Shown one piece after another: positions 9,767 to 21,125 of a DNA stretch of 64,000 nucleotides (positions within the stretch are counted from its first letter, which is position 1; each line of letters starts with the position of its first letter). Made by a program: the position numbers and the translations under genes. The notes beneath the pieces are model-generated. The model was not told where the DNA came from and ran no database searches. It saw only the letters and a program-made list of their open reading frames with translations. This stretch comes from Caulobacteraceae bacterium (GTDB taxonomy: Bacteria; Pseudomonadota; Alphaproteobacteria; Caulobacterales; Aquidulcibacteraceae): contig JADJCG010000007.1 in the NCBI GenBank assembly GCA_016703335.1, positions 62,001 to 126,000 of the forward strand, read 5' to 3'.

Positions 9767-11307
9767 CTATCCAACCTGCCTGGTCGCGCCCGACCAGTGC
9801 GGCGCACGCAGCGCGGGCTTATCGACTTTTCCGACAGCCGTCAGAGGCAAAGCCTCAACAAACTCGATGGCCTTCGGGGCCATATGCGGACCCTTAAGCG
9901 CCTTCACCTTCGCCATCAGTTCCTCCGGCGCGACTTTTTCTCCTGGCCTCACGACGACGTACGCCATGACAGCCTCGCCCCATTTCTCGTGCGGAGTACC
10001 GATCACCGCTGCCTGGAACACGGCGGGATGCTCGGCCAGTGCGTCTTCAACCTCTTTCGAATAGATATTGAACCCACCGGAAATGATCATGTCCTTCTTG
10101 CGGTCGACGATATATAGGAAGCCCTCCCGTCGCGGCGCGCTCATCGCCAGTATGGAGCCAACCATCCCGCAAGGCTTCTGCGGTCGCCTCGGGGTTGTTC
10201 CTGTACCCGTCCATGACGAGCCCGCCTCGCACGCAAATCTCGCCCTCATCAGCAGGCTGGCCGCGCTCATCCAGCAGTGACACTTCAACGCCGGCAGCAG
10301 GCTTGCCGCACGACGCAAGCCGCTCGGGTTTGCTCAAATCATGTTGATCTCTGCGCAGCTGAGCGATGATGTTTGGAGCTTCAGTTTGCCCGTAGAGCTG
10401 ACAGAAAATCTGACCAAGGCGTTCCAAACCGTCGCCGAGACGGGCAGGCGCAATCGGCGCACCACCATAGAGCAAATACGATAGGCTCGACACGTCTCGG
10501 CGCGACAAGCTTGGCGCATCAAGCAAGGCGTAGATCATCGAGGGCACCATCAGCGTGGTGTCGATCTGTTCTTTTTCGATCACGTCGATCAGGCGTTCAG
10601 CATCAAAGCCAGGCAGCAGATGCACCGTGCCACCCTTGAGCATGGTCGGCAGAGGCAATAGGAGGCCGGAATGACTGAGGGGTGAGGAAAGCAGGACTTG
10701 AGGCCCCGGGACACTCTCCCAGCTCGACATTCATGAACGACGCCCAGACTGATCCCTTGTGGGAATGCATGACGCCTTTGGCGCGACCGGTGGTGCCGCC
10801 GGTGTAGACGACAAGGTCCGTGTCGCTTTCGTTGGCTGCCGGCGCAAAAAAAGCGCCCGATTGCCGCTCAGACAGCGCGATGAGATTTTCAGCCTCCGCT
10901 CCGGTCAGCGTCACCATTCTAGGTTTTCGATCACAGAGCGCCCTCGCCCGCTCGGCCGTCGCCACACAGCTAGCGTCGGTGACAATGATGGACACGTCGG
11001 CATCGCTCAGGATCGCCGCATGCGATTCAGCCGTGGCCCGCGCATTGAGGGGTGTGTACGTCATCCCGAGAATGGCGCATGCACACCGAACAGCGAATAC
11101 CTCAGGCGAGTTACTGGTAACGATGGCCAGGGCATCGCCGCGCTTCAAACCCAAAGCCAGCAGCGCCCGACAAAATCGATAAACAATGTCTCCGAATTGG
11201 CGATAAGTCAGCCGCCGGCCATCCATCACGAACGCCGTTCGCTCCGAGAAGGTATCGATCGCGCCGACGATCAGGTGTCCAATAGACACCCCTGACTGGG
11301 CCAACAT
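9767..11307 (-). CDS. AMP-forming acyl-CoA synthetase (first of three; frameshifted)
   Basis: ANL-superfamily ligase of about 513 residues that activates a carboxylic acid as adenylate and then CoA thioester. Motifs in order: the P-loop-like A3 motif YTGGTTGRAKGVMHSH (about residue 165), LYGQTEAPN (A5), HTGDE (A7, damaged), DRKKDMIISGGFNIYSKEVE (A8) and the catalytic lysine at LTAVGKVDK (A10). Breaks lie near 10720 and 10140. It faces the enoyl-CoA hydratase at 11574 across a 265-base divergent promoter region. The substrate is probably a fatty, cyclic or aromatic acid. Confidence 0.88.
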
Positions 11308-11573
11308 GCTCCGCGCTCCCTACTCGTTCGGTTCTTCTTTTGACTATGAGACTAGGTTCTCCCGTCGCCGATCGCCTATGCCGCTGTCGCGATACACCTA
11401 TCTTTGCTGCAAGATGCCCAAGGCGCCTTTTCGCCCAATAACCGGGAACCTGAACACTCTCCCATGCCGACTTCGCGGGGTATGGGCTTTGCTGATGATG
11501 GTCGAACAATTTCATCATGCGACGCCTCCCCTCAACCGGGTAGGGTAAGGTCCAAACGTCGTGGGAGGACCGC

Positions 11574-12350
11574 GTGCAGGACGATCTCATATTAGAGGTC
11601 CGCGGTGCGGTGGCCTGGGTCAAGCTCAACCGCCCAAAGGCATTAAATGCGCTGAACCGGCCGCTGGTTGCAGCGCTCGACGCGGTCATAGTACGGGTCG
11701 CAGAAAATAAGGAGATCCGTGTACTTGTGATCACCGGCGCCGGGCGCGCGTTCTGCGCCGGCGCGGATCTCAAGGATGCCATGAGCGTCGATCCCCACTC
11801 GGGGGAGCCAGACTTTCTTGAGCAAGCCGCTTCTATGATGCGGCGCCCGCGCGCTGCCAAAACCAGTGATCGCTGCACTCAATGGGCTAACCATGGCTGG
11901 TGGCCTTGAGCTGGCGATGTGCGCGGACATCATCATAGCGGCAGACACCGCAGAAGTTGCGGACGGCCATGCGAACTTCGGCGTGTTTCCTGGCGCGGGC
12001 GGCGCGGCGACATTGCCTCGCCTGGTCCCGCTGCAGCAGGCGCTCTACCTGCTTCTGACGGGCAAGTCGGTCCCTGCACAGCGACTCTATGATGTTGGTC
12101 TAATCGCAGAAATACACCTGCAAACGTCTTGGAAGCGGCCGCGAGCGAGCTGGCTCAAAACATTGCGCAGAAGAGCCCCTCCGCACTTTCCCGCATGAAA
12201 GCCGTCGCGCGCGGCTCCTCCGACAAGACCGCCGATGAAGCTCTGCATCACGAAACTCTAATGTTGCGCGAGCACCTCAAGTCCGAGGATATGCTTGAGG
12301 GCGTCAGCGCATTTGTAGAGAAGCGCACTCCGCGTTTCACTGGTCGTTAA
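11574..12350 (+). CDS. Enoyl-CoA hydratase/isomerase (frameshifted)
   Basis: Crotonase-fold enzyme hydrating 2-enoyl-CoA in beta-oxidation. The GTG at 11574 follows GGGAGGACCGC. The N-terminal part shows VAWVKLNRPKALNALN and the oxyanion-hole motif VITGAGRAFCAGADLK; after a slip near 11862 comes PVIAALNGLTMAGGLELAMCADIIIAA, the second oxyanion loop, and FGVFPGAGGAATLPRLV with the glutamate position occupied by FPGAGG. A second slip is near 12115. Ends 12 bases before the acyl-CoA dehydrogenase start; clearly one operon. Confidence 0.88.
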
Positions 12351-12361
12351 GGCGAAAGCTT

Positions 12362-13522
12362 ATGGGCCACGTGTTCCGAAGCGACGTGCAAGAATTGGCC
12401 GTGCAATCGCTGCGCCGCTACCTCGATGCGGAAGTTGAGCCGGTTTACAACCGCGAGTATCGTGATCGCTTCGTGCCGAAAGATGTCCTCGGCGCGATTA
12501 TGCAACGCCTAGCGGGCTTTGGTCTCGTTAGTGGCGTCGTCGCAGACGAACGGCTTGGCGGCCTGGGCCTCGACTGGCTGACGGCCGTGATGCTGTTCGA
12601 GGAAGTTGCAACAACCTCAATCGACCTGTCCGTTCCTGTGGCCATCAACTCGTTTGGTGCCTCGTTACTGGACAAAATTGCGCCTGAACATCTGCGCGAG
12701 CGCTATCTTCCTGGTCTTTTGCGCGGCGAGACGTTTGTGAGCATCGCTGTTTCCGAGCCAGGCGCCGGCTCAAACGTCATGGAGATCCGAACGCGCGCAC
12801 GTCGCGACGGCGATGACTATATCATCAGCGGTGAAAAGACGTGGATCAGCAATGGCGGATACTCGGATTTTCTCATTTGCACCTGTCGCACAAGTGACGA
12901 ACCCCGCGGCGGACTAACTCACTTTCTCATAGATCGAAAGGAACATCCGTACGAGGTAAGCGAAATCTCTAAGGTCGCATTCAACAGTCAGTCCACCGCT
13001 CAAATATTCTTGTCCGATGTTCGGGTGCCGGCCGCCAATATTCTTGGTGAGGGAAGGGAAAGGTTTAAGCAACACTCTATCGTTGTTTGAACGCTCCCGC
13101 GTCTACGTCGCCGCTCAGGCTGTCGGCATCGCGCGCCGCGCACTCGAGGAGACACTTCGCTCACGACAGAACGTCGCCAGCACGGCAAGGTCATTGCGGG
13201 CCACCAGTTGTCGCCGCCACCATCGCAGAGATGGCGACGAATCTGGACGCCGCTCGACTACTCACATCGCGCTGCTGACATGGTGAGCGCCGACATTCCC
13301 GCGGAGAAGGAGGCCTCGATGGCCAAATACTTCGCGTCCGAGACTGCAGTGACCGCCACTCGCCAAGCCGTGCAAATGCATGGCGGCAACGGCGTAACGC
13401 GCGAATTTCTGGTCGAGAAGCTTGCGCGCGATGCGCTGCTGGTTCCAATTTACGAGGGCACAACACAGATACAACAACTAATCATCGCCAGAGCACTCAC
13501 CGGCGTGGCGGCCTTCTCGTGA
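12362..13522 (+). CDS. Acyl-CoA dehydrogenase (frameshifted)
   Basis: FAD enzyme introducing the 2,3-double bond in acyl-CoA; about 387 residues as usual. ATG at 12362 follows AAGGCGAAAGCTT. Motifs: FVSIAVSEPGAGSN (flavin/substrate signature), GEKTWISNGGYSDF, then VFAGxN-like segment replaced by AQIFLSDVRVPAANILGEG, and the C-terminal QMHGGNGVTREF and LVPIYEGTTQIQ, where the glutamate is the catalytic base position for this group. Breaks near 13050 and 13165-13205. It feeds the enoyl-CoA hydratase immediately upstream. Confidence 0.9.
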
Positions 13523-13626
13523 CATACTTTACCTTCCATCACGCACGGCATTGCGAATTGGACGCACGCGCATGAGCACGCAAAAGTCATTCAAGCTTGA
13601 ACGACGGCTGAACTTCGGAAACACCC

Positions 13627-14667
13627 ATGAACAGGCGAGCCCAGTGGTCTGACGCGCGTCTTAACCCCGCCCGACTGGGGATCAATTCCGCAGCAGGTCG
13701 GCGACGCCGACGCACTCGGCTATGACACATTACTTTCTGCCGAGATACCGAATGACCCGCTCTTCCCGCTTGTGCTCGCCAGTCAAGTTCCGAGCAAAAT
13801 CGCTCTGGCTACCGGCATCGCCGTAGCGCTCACGCGCAGCCCCGTCGCAATGGCGTATTCGGCGTGGGAACTGCAGCGGATGAGCGGCGGCCGCTTCACG
13901 CTGGGGCTTGGATCGCAGGTCAAGGCGCACATCACACGGCGCTTCTCCATGCCGTGGTCAGCGCCCGCAGAAAGGATGCGCGAATACATTGAGGTTGTGA
14001 AGGCCTGCTGGCGCACCTGGCAAACCGGAGAACCGCTCGGATATCAGGGCGAAGTCTATCAAGTGAATCTCATGCCGCCAGGCATGGCGCTCCCACCTCA
14101 AGAAAATCCCAACATACCGTTGCATCTGGCGGCTGTGGGCGAACACATGCTCGCTGTCGCAGGACGCACATGCGAAGGGGTCCGGCTCCATGACTTTGCT
14201 TCGCGCAAGTATGTCGAAGAGGTCGCACTCCCGAATTTGCGCAAGGGATTTGAGCAGTCTGGAAGACCAGCTCACGAGTGGGACGCCTTTCAACTATCCG
14301 GGGCGGCATGATCGCCACCGCGGCGACGGAAGACGCTCTTCAATCAGAGATCATTGATCTACGTAAGCGCCTCGCATTTTACGCTTCGACGCCCGCATAT
14401 CGCATCCAAATGGATCTGGAAGGCTTTGGCGAAGAAGCCGAGCAACTTGCGAAGTCTCTCAAAGAAAACCGGTGGAATGAGATGTTGTCCGTTTTCACCG
14501 AAGAAATGGCGCACCGCTATGCGGCGATCGGCACCCACGACGTCATCGTCGACCGTATCCGAAACCACTTCGCGAATATTGATGCCGTGCAATTCTCGAT
14601 GCCGTTACGCGACAAAACCGACCATGGCGTGTTGCGCGAGCTTATCTGTGACTTGAAGTCCAAATGA
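13627..14667 (+). CDS. F420-dependent LLM-class oxidoreductase, TIGR03617-like (frameshifted)
   Basis: Luciferase-like oxidoreductase closely resembling the TIGR03617 F420-dependent family known mainly from actinobacteria. Shared landmarks are ALGYDTLLSAEIPNDPLFPL, ALTRSPVAMAYSAWELQRMS, GGRFTLGLGSQVKAHITRRF, SMPWSAPAERMREYIEVVKA and the late LAFYASTPAYR. Breaks are near 13640 and 14305. The exact start is uncertain (13627 given; the frame is broken there). Its stop overlaps the cofD ATG (ATGA), so the enzyme is translated together with a cofactor-synthesis gene, which supports F420 as its cofactor. The substrate is unknown. Confidence 0.85.
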
Positions 14668-15605
14668 AACCGGAAGCGACCTATGTCGCGCTCGCAGGCG
14701 GAGTCGGCGGGGCCAAGTTTGCCTATGGCCTCTCACGGACCATCGACCCTGCTGCCCTGCTGGTCGCCGTCAACACCGGCGATGACTTTGAACATTTAGG
14801 CCTCTATTTCCCCTGACCTGGACACGGTTTGCTACACGTTGGCGGAGCTCGACGACACAGAACGAGGCTGGGGTCGTGCCGACGAAACCTGGAACTTCAT
14901 GGATGCGCTCGCGCCTCTCGGCGGCCCTCATGGTTCAATCTGGGAGATCGCGATCTGGCGATCCACGTCTTGCGTACGCAACTTCGGTCGAACGGCGCCA
15001 CATTGGCCGAAGCGACAAAATACTTTGCGGGCAAGCTTGGCATCGCCTGCCGCATCCTTCCCATGAGCGATGATCGCGTGGCCACTATCGTACAGACCGA
15101 TGCCGGGGCCTCGCCTTCCAGGACTATTTTGTTCGCCAACAATGCAAGCCAGTGGCTCGAGGCTTCGTCTACGAAGGCGCCGCCAACGCAGCCGCCCATC
15201 CGGGAGATACTGAGGCGCTAGAGAGCCCAACGCTCAAAGCGCTCTTCATCTGCCCGTCCAACCCCTGGCTGAGCGTTGGCCCCATGCTCGCTGCCGGCAC
15301 TCAAGAGGTCCGTGCTTCAGTGCAAAGCGCCCCGCGTCGTCATTTCACCAATCATTGGTGGCGAGGCCGTGAAAGGGCCAGCCGCGAAATTGATGCGAGA
15401 ACTCAATATCGAGGTATCGCCCTCGTCGATCGCACGCCACTACGCCGAACTCGCGACTGCGATAGTCATCGACAATGTTGACGCAGACCTGCGGCGGCCA
15501 ATGGAGAGACTGGGCCTAAATGTGCTCGTGACAGACGCGCTGATGCGCGATCGGCAAGACCGCGTCCGGCTCGCCGCTGAAATCGTCAAGTGGATGGGCG
15601 CATGA
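14664..15605 (+). CDS. cofD: 2-phospho-L-lactate transferase CofD/FbiA, F420 biosynthesis (frameshifted)
   Basis: Transfers the phospholactyl (or equivalent) group to the deazaflavin Fo. ATG at 14664 overlaps the LLM stop. The start ALAGGVGGAKFAYGLSR is the diagnostic GGxGGAK nucleotide motif, followed by VNTGDDFEHLGLYFPDLDTV-type sequence, LAELDDTERGWGRADETW and FNLGDRDLAIHVLRTQLR. The C-terminal part has LFICPSNPWLSVGPML (SNPxxS), VVISPIIGGEAVKGPAAKLM and LVTDALM. Breaks near 14813, 14930, 15110 and 15300. Length of about 314 residues is normal. Cytoplasmic; followed by cofC with an ATGA overlap. Confidence 0.92.
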
Positions 15606-16244
15606 CCGTGTAGATCGTCGTCCCCGTGAAGCGTCTCACTGAAGGCAAATCCCGTTTGACAAGCGCGCTAACAGCTGCTGCACGACGCGATTTGTGCGTG
15701 TGGATGCTGGTGCGCACCCTAGGGACTCTCTTCCCGCCTGCAGAACGTGGTCGTTGTGTCCGATGATCCACAAGCCGGTGAAATCGCTAGCACCTTTGAC
15801 AATGTCCGCTTCCTATTCGACCGAGGCTCGCGCGAGCTAAACGGTGCGGTTTCGACGGCGCGAGATGTCATCGCCGGCGGCGCACTTATGATCGTTCCAA
15901 CGGACCTTGTTTGGCTCGATCTGGGCGTCCTCACGACGTTCTTGAAAATTCGAGGCACTATTCACCTCGCCGGCGATCTTGCTAACGACGGCACAAATCT
16001 CCTGTTCCTGCCAGAGCGAGCGGCGCGCGATTTTGCTTTCTCCTTCGGGCCTGGCAGCCTGATTCGACACTCGGCAGAGGCGCGGCGTCTGGGATTTTCG
16101 TCGCGCATATTTCGCTCAAGAGCGACCGCGGCCGACCTCGACAATCCTGCCGACCTCAGCGCGGCACGCGCGATCATCCCCGCGTCGATTTTTTCCCAAT
16201 CAACCCCGCTCCGAAAAGGCGTCGAGGCAACTTATGTCGAATAA
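15602..16244 (+). CDS. cofC: 2-phospholactate guanylyltransferase CofC (amber codon 4, frameshift)
   Basis: Makes the GDP-activated phospholactyl donor used by CofD. ATG at 15602 overlaps the cofD stop. The start reads MTV, TAG, IVVPVKRLTEGKSRL; family members usually have tryptophan or alanine at the TAG position, so a single G-to-A change (TGG to TAG) explains it. After a break near 15735 comes VVVVSDDPQAGEIA and LMIVPTDLVWLDLG, equivalent to the metal-binding PxDxP region, ending in NDGTNLLFLPE and FAFSFGPGSLIRH. Which three-carbon acid it uses (2-phospholactate, PEP or 3-phosphoglycerate) cannot be read from sequence. Confidence 0.85.
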
Positions 16245-17025
16245 TCCTCTGTCTCTCACTGGTCGCGTTGCACTCGTTACCGGCGCCGGCCAGGGCGTAG
16301 GCCGCCAAATTGCCCTGACGCTCGCCGAAAATGGCTGCGACGTCCTCATCAACGACTTCTTCGAGGACCGCGCACGATTGCTGGCGGACGAAATTGCAAA
16401 CTTGGGCAGACGGGCGGTGCCCATAGCGGGCGACGTTACAGATTTCGAGGCCGTGCGATCTTGGCTTCCAAAGGCTGCGGCCGAAGCTGGCGGTCTAGAC
16501 ATCGTCGTCAACAACGCGGGCAATGCAGGCCCACAAGGTGACGCCTCGGAGCAACCGAAGTTCTGGGAAACCGAACCAAGCGATTGGGCAAGGTGGTTGG
16601 GCACCAACCTCTACGGCGTGCTCAACGTGTGCCGCGCAGCGACCCCGCTTCTCATAGAACGAGGGAAGGGCGGCAGTATCATCAACATTATCTCGGACGC
16701 CGGGCGCGTTGGTGAGGCAGGTTTGGCCGTCTATTCGGGAGCCAAAGCTGGTGTCGCTGGTTTCTCTCGCGCGCTGGCGAAAGAACTTGGACGCCATCGC
16801 GTCCGCGTAAACTGCGTGTCGTTGTCGGCGATCATGACGCCTGGCGTCGCGGCCATCATCTCCGATCCTGAAGTGTTGAAGCGTGTCACGCGCGCTTACC
16901 CCTTGGGGCGTATCGGGACGCCTGAGGATCCTTCCAATCTTGTACTTTTCCTCGCCTCAGATGCGAGCACTTGGATCACCGCGCAGACCTACCCGGTCAA
17001 CGGCGGATTCGCGGTTTCCCAATAG
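16234..17025 (+). CDS. Short-chain dehydrogenase/reductase (SDR)
   Basis: Intact 263-residue classical SDR. The cofactor motif TGAGQGVG (residues 16-23), NNAG (about 92-95), the catalytic serine after NIISDAGRVG, and YSGAKAG (Tyr-xxx-Lys) are all present. The C-terminal FLASDASTWITAQTYPVNGG is typical of 3-ketoacyl or hydroxy-acid dehydrogenases. ATG at 16234 overlaps the cofC 3' end by 11 bases. In context it probably oxidises a 3-hydroxyacyl-CoA or ring alcohol between hydratase and thiolase steps. It is one of few unbroken genes in the left half. Confidence 0.92.
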   Translation: MSNNPLSLTGRVALVTGAGQGVGRQIALTLAENGCDVLINDFFEDRARLLADEIANLGRRAVPIAGDVTDFEAVRSWLPKAAAEAGGLDIVVNNAGNAGPQGDASEQPKFWETEPSDWARWLGTNLYGVLNVCRAATPLLIERGKGGSIINIISDAGRVGEAGLAVYSGAKAGVAGFSRALAKELGRHRVRVNCVSLSAIMTPGVAAIISDPEVLKRVTRAYPLGRIGTPEDPSNLVLFLASDASTWITAQTYPVNGGFAVSQ

Positions 17026-17036
17026 GCACGGTGCTC

Positions 17037-18336
17037 ATGGAAGATGTTTTCATCGTTGGCGTTGGGATGACGCCCTTCGGACGTCACCTAGACAAGACCG
17101 TCAAGCAACTGACGGCCTGGGCGGTCGGAGACGCTCTGCGCGACGCTGCATGCGAACCCAACTCGATCGAGACGCCCGTGTTTGGCAATTCGGTTCAGGG
17201 CTTCATGCAGGGACAGACCTTCATCCCTGGCCAGATAGCACTGCTTCCGCTCGGTCTTTCAGGCATCCCGATCCACAACATCGAAAACGCGTGTGTGCAA
17301 CAGCCTCAAGCGCGTTCAATTTGGCGATCGCACAATTGCGCGCCGGCATGGCGGATGTCGCGCTCGCGGTCGGCGTGAGAAAATGTACTCGCCGGACAAA
17401 GCCAAGATGTTCTCCGTCTTTGACGCGGGTTGGGACATGGAGACAGTTGACGAGAACGCGCGCAAGATGATGTCGCTCGGCGATGGCGTCGCCGTTCCTT
17501 CCGGCACAACGTCCGACAAGCCGTACAGCCTCTTCATGGACGTATATGCGGGGCCTCGGGCGCCAGCTCTTGCGTGAGTACGGCGTGACACAGCGTCAGA
17601 TCGCGGCTGCGTCGGCGAAGAACCATACTCATTCCGTCCACAATGAACGGGCGCAATATCGGATGCCGATGACGACGGATGAAGTGATGGGCGCTGCGCC
17701 AATCACATTCCCTTCACACTGCCAATGTGCGCGCCAATCTCGGACGGCGCTGCTGCGGCAGTGCTGGTGAACCGAGCCGGCATGAGGAAGATCGGGCGCG
17801 ACGCTTCGCGCGCTGTGCGCATCCGAGCCAGCATCATACGCTCGGCTTCCGCGCGAGACGGAGCGCGGCTTGACCAGCACGTGACGAGATTGGCAGGCCA
17901 AGCAGCCTATGAAGCAGCGGGCGTTTCACCCAACGACATTGGAGTTGCCGAGGTTCATGACGCCACGGCGGTGGGCGAACTGATCCAAATGGAAAATCTT
18001 GGCCTTTGCGAGCCGGGTCAAAGTGGTGTGGCCAGCGAGCGCGGCGACACAACGATTGGCGGTCGTTTGCCGATTAACCCTTCGGGCGGGTTTGAATCCA
18101 AAGGCCACCCAATCGGCGCGACGGGCCTCGGCCAGATCTATGAACTTGTTTGCCAACTCCGCGGTGAAAGCGGCGCTCGTCAAGTTAAGGGAGCCCGCGT
18201 GGCGCTGCAGGAAAACGGCGGCGGTCTTTGGGGCGTTGAAGAAGCGGTGGCGCATATCGGGATATTCGAGGCGCCATCCAACCCGTCGAAATTTTGGATT
18301 AAGCGGCCACACAACAGATTGGGAGGACGCCCGTGA
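17037..18336 (+). CDS. SCP2-type thiolase (second copy; several frameshifts)
   Basis: Acetyl-CoA acetyltransferase/lipid-transfer-type thiolase. ATG at 17037 opens EDVFIVGVGMTPFGRHLDK. The nucleophile Cys is in IHNIENACVQQP-type sequence at the first break (near 17300), continuing as ATASSAFNLAIAQLRAGMAD in the next frame. Further pieces carry KMYSPDKAKMFSVFDAGW, LLREYGVTQRQIAAASAKNH, AEVHDATAVGEL and PINPSGGFESKGHPIGATG (active-site His). Breaks near 17300, 17380, 17550 and 17715. Its TGA overlaps the next GTG. It pairs functionally with the SDR upstream. Confidence 0.85.
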
Positions 18337-19297
18337 AACTGTATGCGATTGTCGACAATGGCGGCGGGCGCGTTGGCGCTGAAACAGCAAACGGCGACAT
18401 CGTCGACCTCTTAGCGGCGAGCGGCAACGACGCGAGATTTGCATCGATGCTCAACTTGATTGAGGCCGGCGAGGCAGCATTGGGGTTGGCGCGCGAAATC
18501 AACGCACGCGCTCCAGCGAGAGCTTCTCACAAACGCGAGACGCTGAGATTTTCGGCTCCAATTCCCAGACCGCCGAAACTCCGCGGATACTCGGTGTTTG
18601 AGCGCCACATCCGTCAATCGGCAGAAGGCATCGCGCGCCGCCTTGCCGCCGGCGCCCCGATCCGGAGGCGGCTTACCGCGAAAGACGGAAAGCGCTCAAT
18701 CTCGATGCGCTTCCCGGTCCCGGATGGGGCGTCACGCCTGCGTACTATTACATGGATACCTACGCCGTCGCCGGCCACGACAATCAAGTTGCGTGGCCGA
18801 GCTATTCGAACTGGATCGACTACGAGCTCGAACTCGTGGCGGTCATCGGCCGCGCTGGTAGAGACATTTCGCAAGACGACGCAAACTCGCACATCTTTGG
18901 CTACACAATCCTCAATGACCTCAGCGCTCGGGACGAACAACTGAAATGCATGGCGACTTCGCTAGGACCGGCAAAGGGAAAAGACTTTGAGCAATCAAAC
19001 GTGATGGGCCCGTGCATCGTCACAGCAGACGAGATCGCCGATCCGTACGCACTTAAAGTGGAAGTACGCGTCAATGACGAAGTATGGTCAACGTCCACCG
19101 GCGCCGAGGCTCACTTCCGCTACAACCAGTGCATCGCCTACGCGAGCCAAGCGCAAACAATCCACGCGGGTGAAATGTTCTCGACGGGCACGTTCCCCAA
19201 CTGCTCATCTCTTGAGCTGCAAAGAATCGTAAAGAAGGGCGACGTCATCGAGCTTGAAGTGGAGAAGGTGGGCGTGCTCCGCACGCAAATTGTCTAA
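18333..19297 (+). CDS. Fumarylacetoacetate hydrolase-family protein (one frameshift)
   Basis: FAH-fold hydrolase/decarboxylase, about 320 residues. GTG at 18333 overlaps the thiolase stop. The N-terminal lid domain (KLYAIVDNGGGRVGAETANG) is followed, after a break in 18650-18740, by the catalytic domain: YELELVAVIGRAGRDIS with the metal-ligand E-x-E, FGYTILNDLSARDEQ, GKDFEQSNVMGPCIV and SLELQRIVKKGDVIELEVEK. Members act on 2-oxo-enoic or beta-keto acids in ring cleavage pathways. It is the last gene of the plus-strand chain and meets the minus-strand ligase with a four-base overlap. Confidence 0.85.
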
Positions 19298-20879
19298 CTG
19301 ATGCTTCGATTACGCCCTGTCCAATACTTCTCGCGAACCTCACGGCGTAGAACCTTGCCGACGACGGATGTCGGCAATTGATCGACAAACACGATGGACT
19401 TCGGAGCCTTGAAGCTGCCGATGCGTTCTTTGACGTGCGCCAAGAGCGCGTCCACCGTGACCTCGCTTCCGGCGCGCAAGACAACCTCAGCATGAACCGC
19501 CTCGCCCCATTCTTCATGCGGAATACCGACCACGGCGGAATTGAGGACGGCAGGATGAACCAAGCGCGGTTTCTACCTCCACCGCATATACGTTGAAACC
19601 GCCCGTAATGATCATGTCCTTCAGCCGATCAACGATGAAAATGAAGCCCGCCTCGTCCAGGTAACCAAGATCGCCAGAGCGCCACGCTCCATCGACGAAC
19701 TCCGCCGAAGTACTTTGCGGATTGTCAAGATAGCCGGCGATCACGGACCTGCTACGAATGATGATCTCGCCGACGCTTCCCAATGGCAGGGGCTTTCCCG
19801 CTTCGTCAGCGACGAAGACCTCAACACCCGCTGACACCTGCCCCGCCGACGACAGCCGCTTCTGGTCCAACTCGCCAGTACGGGCGTGATCAGTCTTAGC
19901 CAAAGTCGATATGCAGATCGGCGCTTCTGTCGCCGCATACGCCTGCACGAACACTTGCCCAAAGCAAGTCACGAGTTCGTTCAATTTCCCCGGGTTCATC
20001 GGCGCGGCGCCGTATATCACAGTGCGCAATGAGCCAAGTTCGCGAGGCGTTACGCGCTGCAGTTCCAGCAGGCGATACAACACGGTCGGCACGACGAATG
20101 AATGTGTAATCTTTTCGCGCTCGATGGCATCGCTAAATGCATTGAGATCGACGGCATTCAAAGTGACGTTGGTCCCTCCGGCAAAGAGCGTGGGGAGGAA
20201 AAATAGCATCGTACCGTGCGACAGCGGCGCCACGTGCAGCATTCTGGCGTCGGTATCAAACTCTAAGTCCCTGCTCGCCAAGGCGTTGTCACGACCGCTC
20301 AGCCAGTTATCCATGCTGTAGATGGCGCACTTGCCACGCCCCGTCGTGCCGCCGGTAAATCGAAGCATCGCGACGTGCTCACGGGCATCCAAGATTACCT
20401 CACTTTCAGTGTCGGAGCCCGGTCAACAATTTCCCAGAAGAACCTCACCTTCGGATGACGACGGGCCTGATCATCGGTCAGGCGATCCATAACCACGACT
20501 GAAGCACCCGCCCGTGCCAACATCTCCGCGTGAGTATCGACGAGCGCGGTCTCGATGAATGCGACTTTGGGCTTGACCAGCGCCACTTGCCAGCGGTGCT
20601 CCTCAATCGAGTCTCGATAGTTAGTGTAGACTCCGTCGCCTCCTGCTTGAAGAGCGCCGGGAAGTGGACGAGGGACAGATTGTCGTTTTCAAGAATGGTC
20701 AGAAACTTGTCGCCTGCGCACAATCCCAGCTCGCCGCCCAGCGCGTTCGCCACCCTGTTGCTCAGCCTATGCAACTCTTTGAAGCTGAACCTCCTATTGC
20801 GTTCGACATTGACGAGCGCCTCCTTGTCCCCGTAGCGAAGCGCAAGCAGGTACATCGTCCGCCCGAAATTCTGCTTCAT
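19294..20879 (-). CDS. AMP-forming acyl-CoA synthetase (second; frameshifted)
   Basis: ANL-type ligase. Proposed ATG at 20879 (KQNFGRTMYLLALRYGDKEA). Motifs: LRFTGGTTGRGKCAIYS (A3), VQAYAATEAPIC (A5), WRSGDLGYLDEAGF (A7), IVDRLKDMIITGGFNVYAVEVE (A8) and SVVGKVLRREVREKY (A10 Lys). Breaks near 20640, 20395 and 19560. The A3 lysine is retained (GRGK). Convergent with the FAH gene and divergent from the second enoyl-CoA hydratase. Confidence 0.87.
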
Positions 20880-21125
20880 GCGCGTCCGGCGAACACACTC
20901 GCCGCCTCCCTTCATTATTGCGCCTTTGTACACGCATCGCGGCGGCTGCATCAATTAGACAGCCGCAGGCATCGACCGTTCAGAGCCCGATGAGTCATGA
21001 TCTGCCTTAGGCCAGGCGATCAGAAAAACGTATGACTGTTTAGGTGACATCGCTGTGTGAGAAAGCGCGCGGATGCTTCATAATCGAGTTTTGAACGATG
21101 GCAGCGTTACCACCAGAGGACACGT

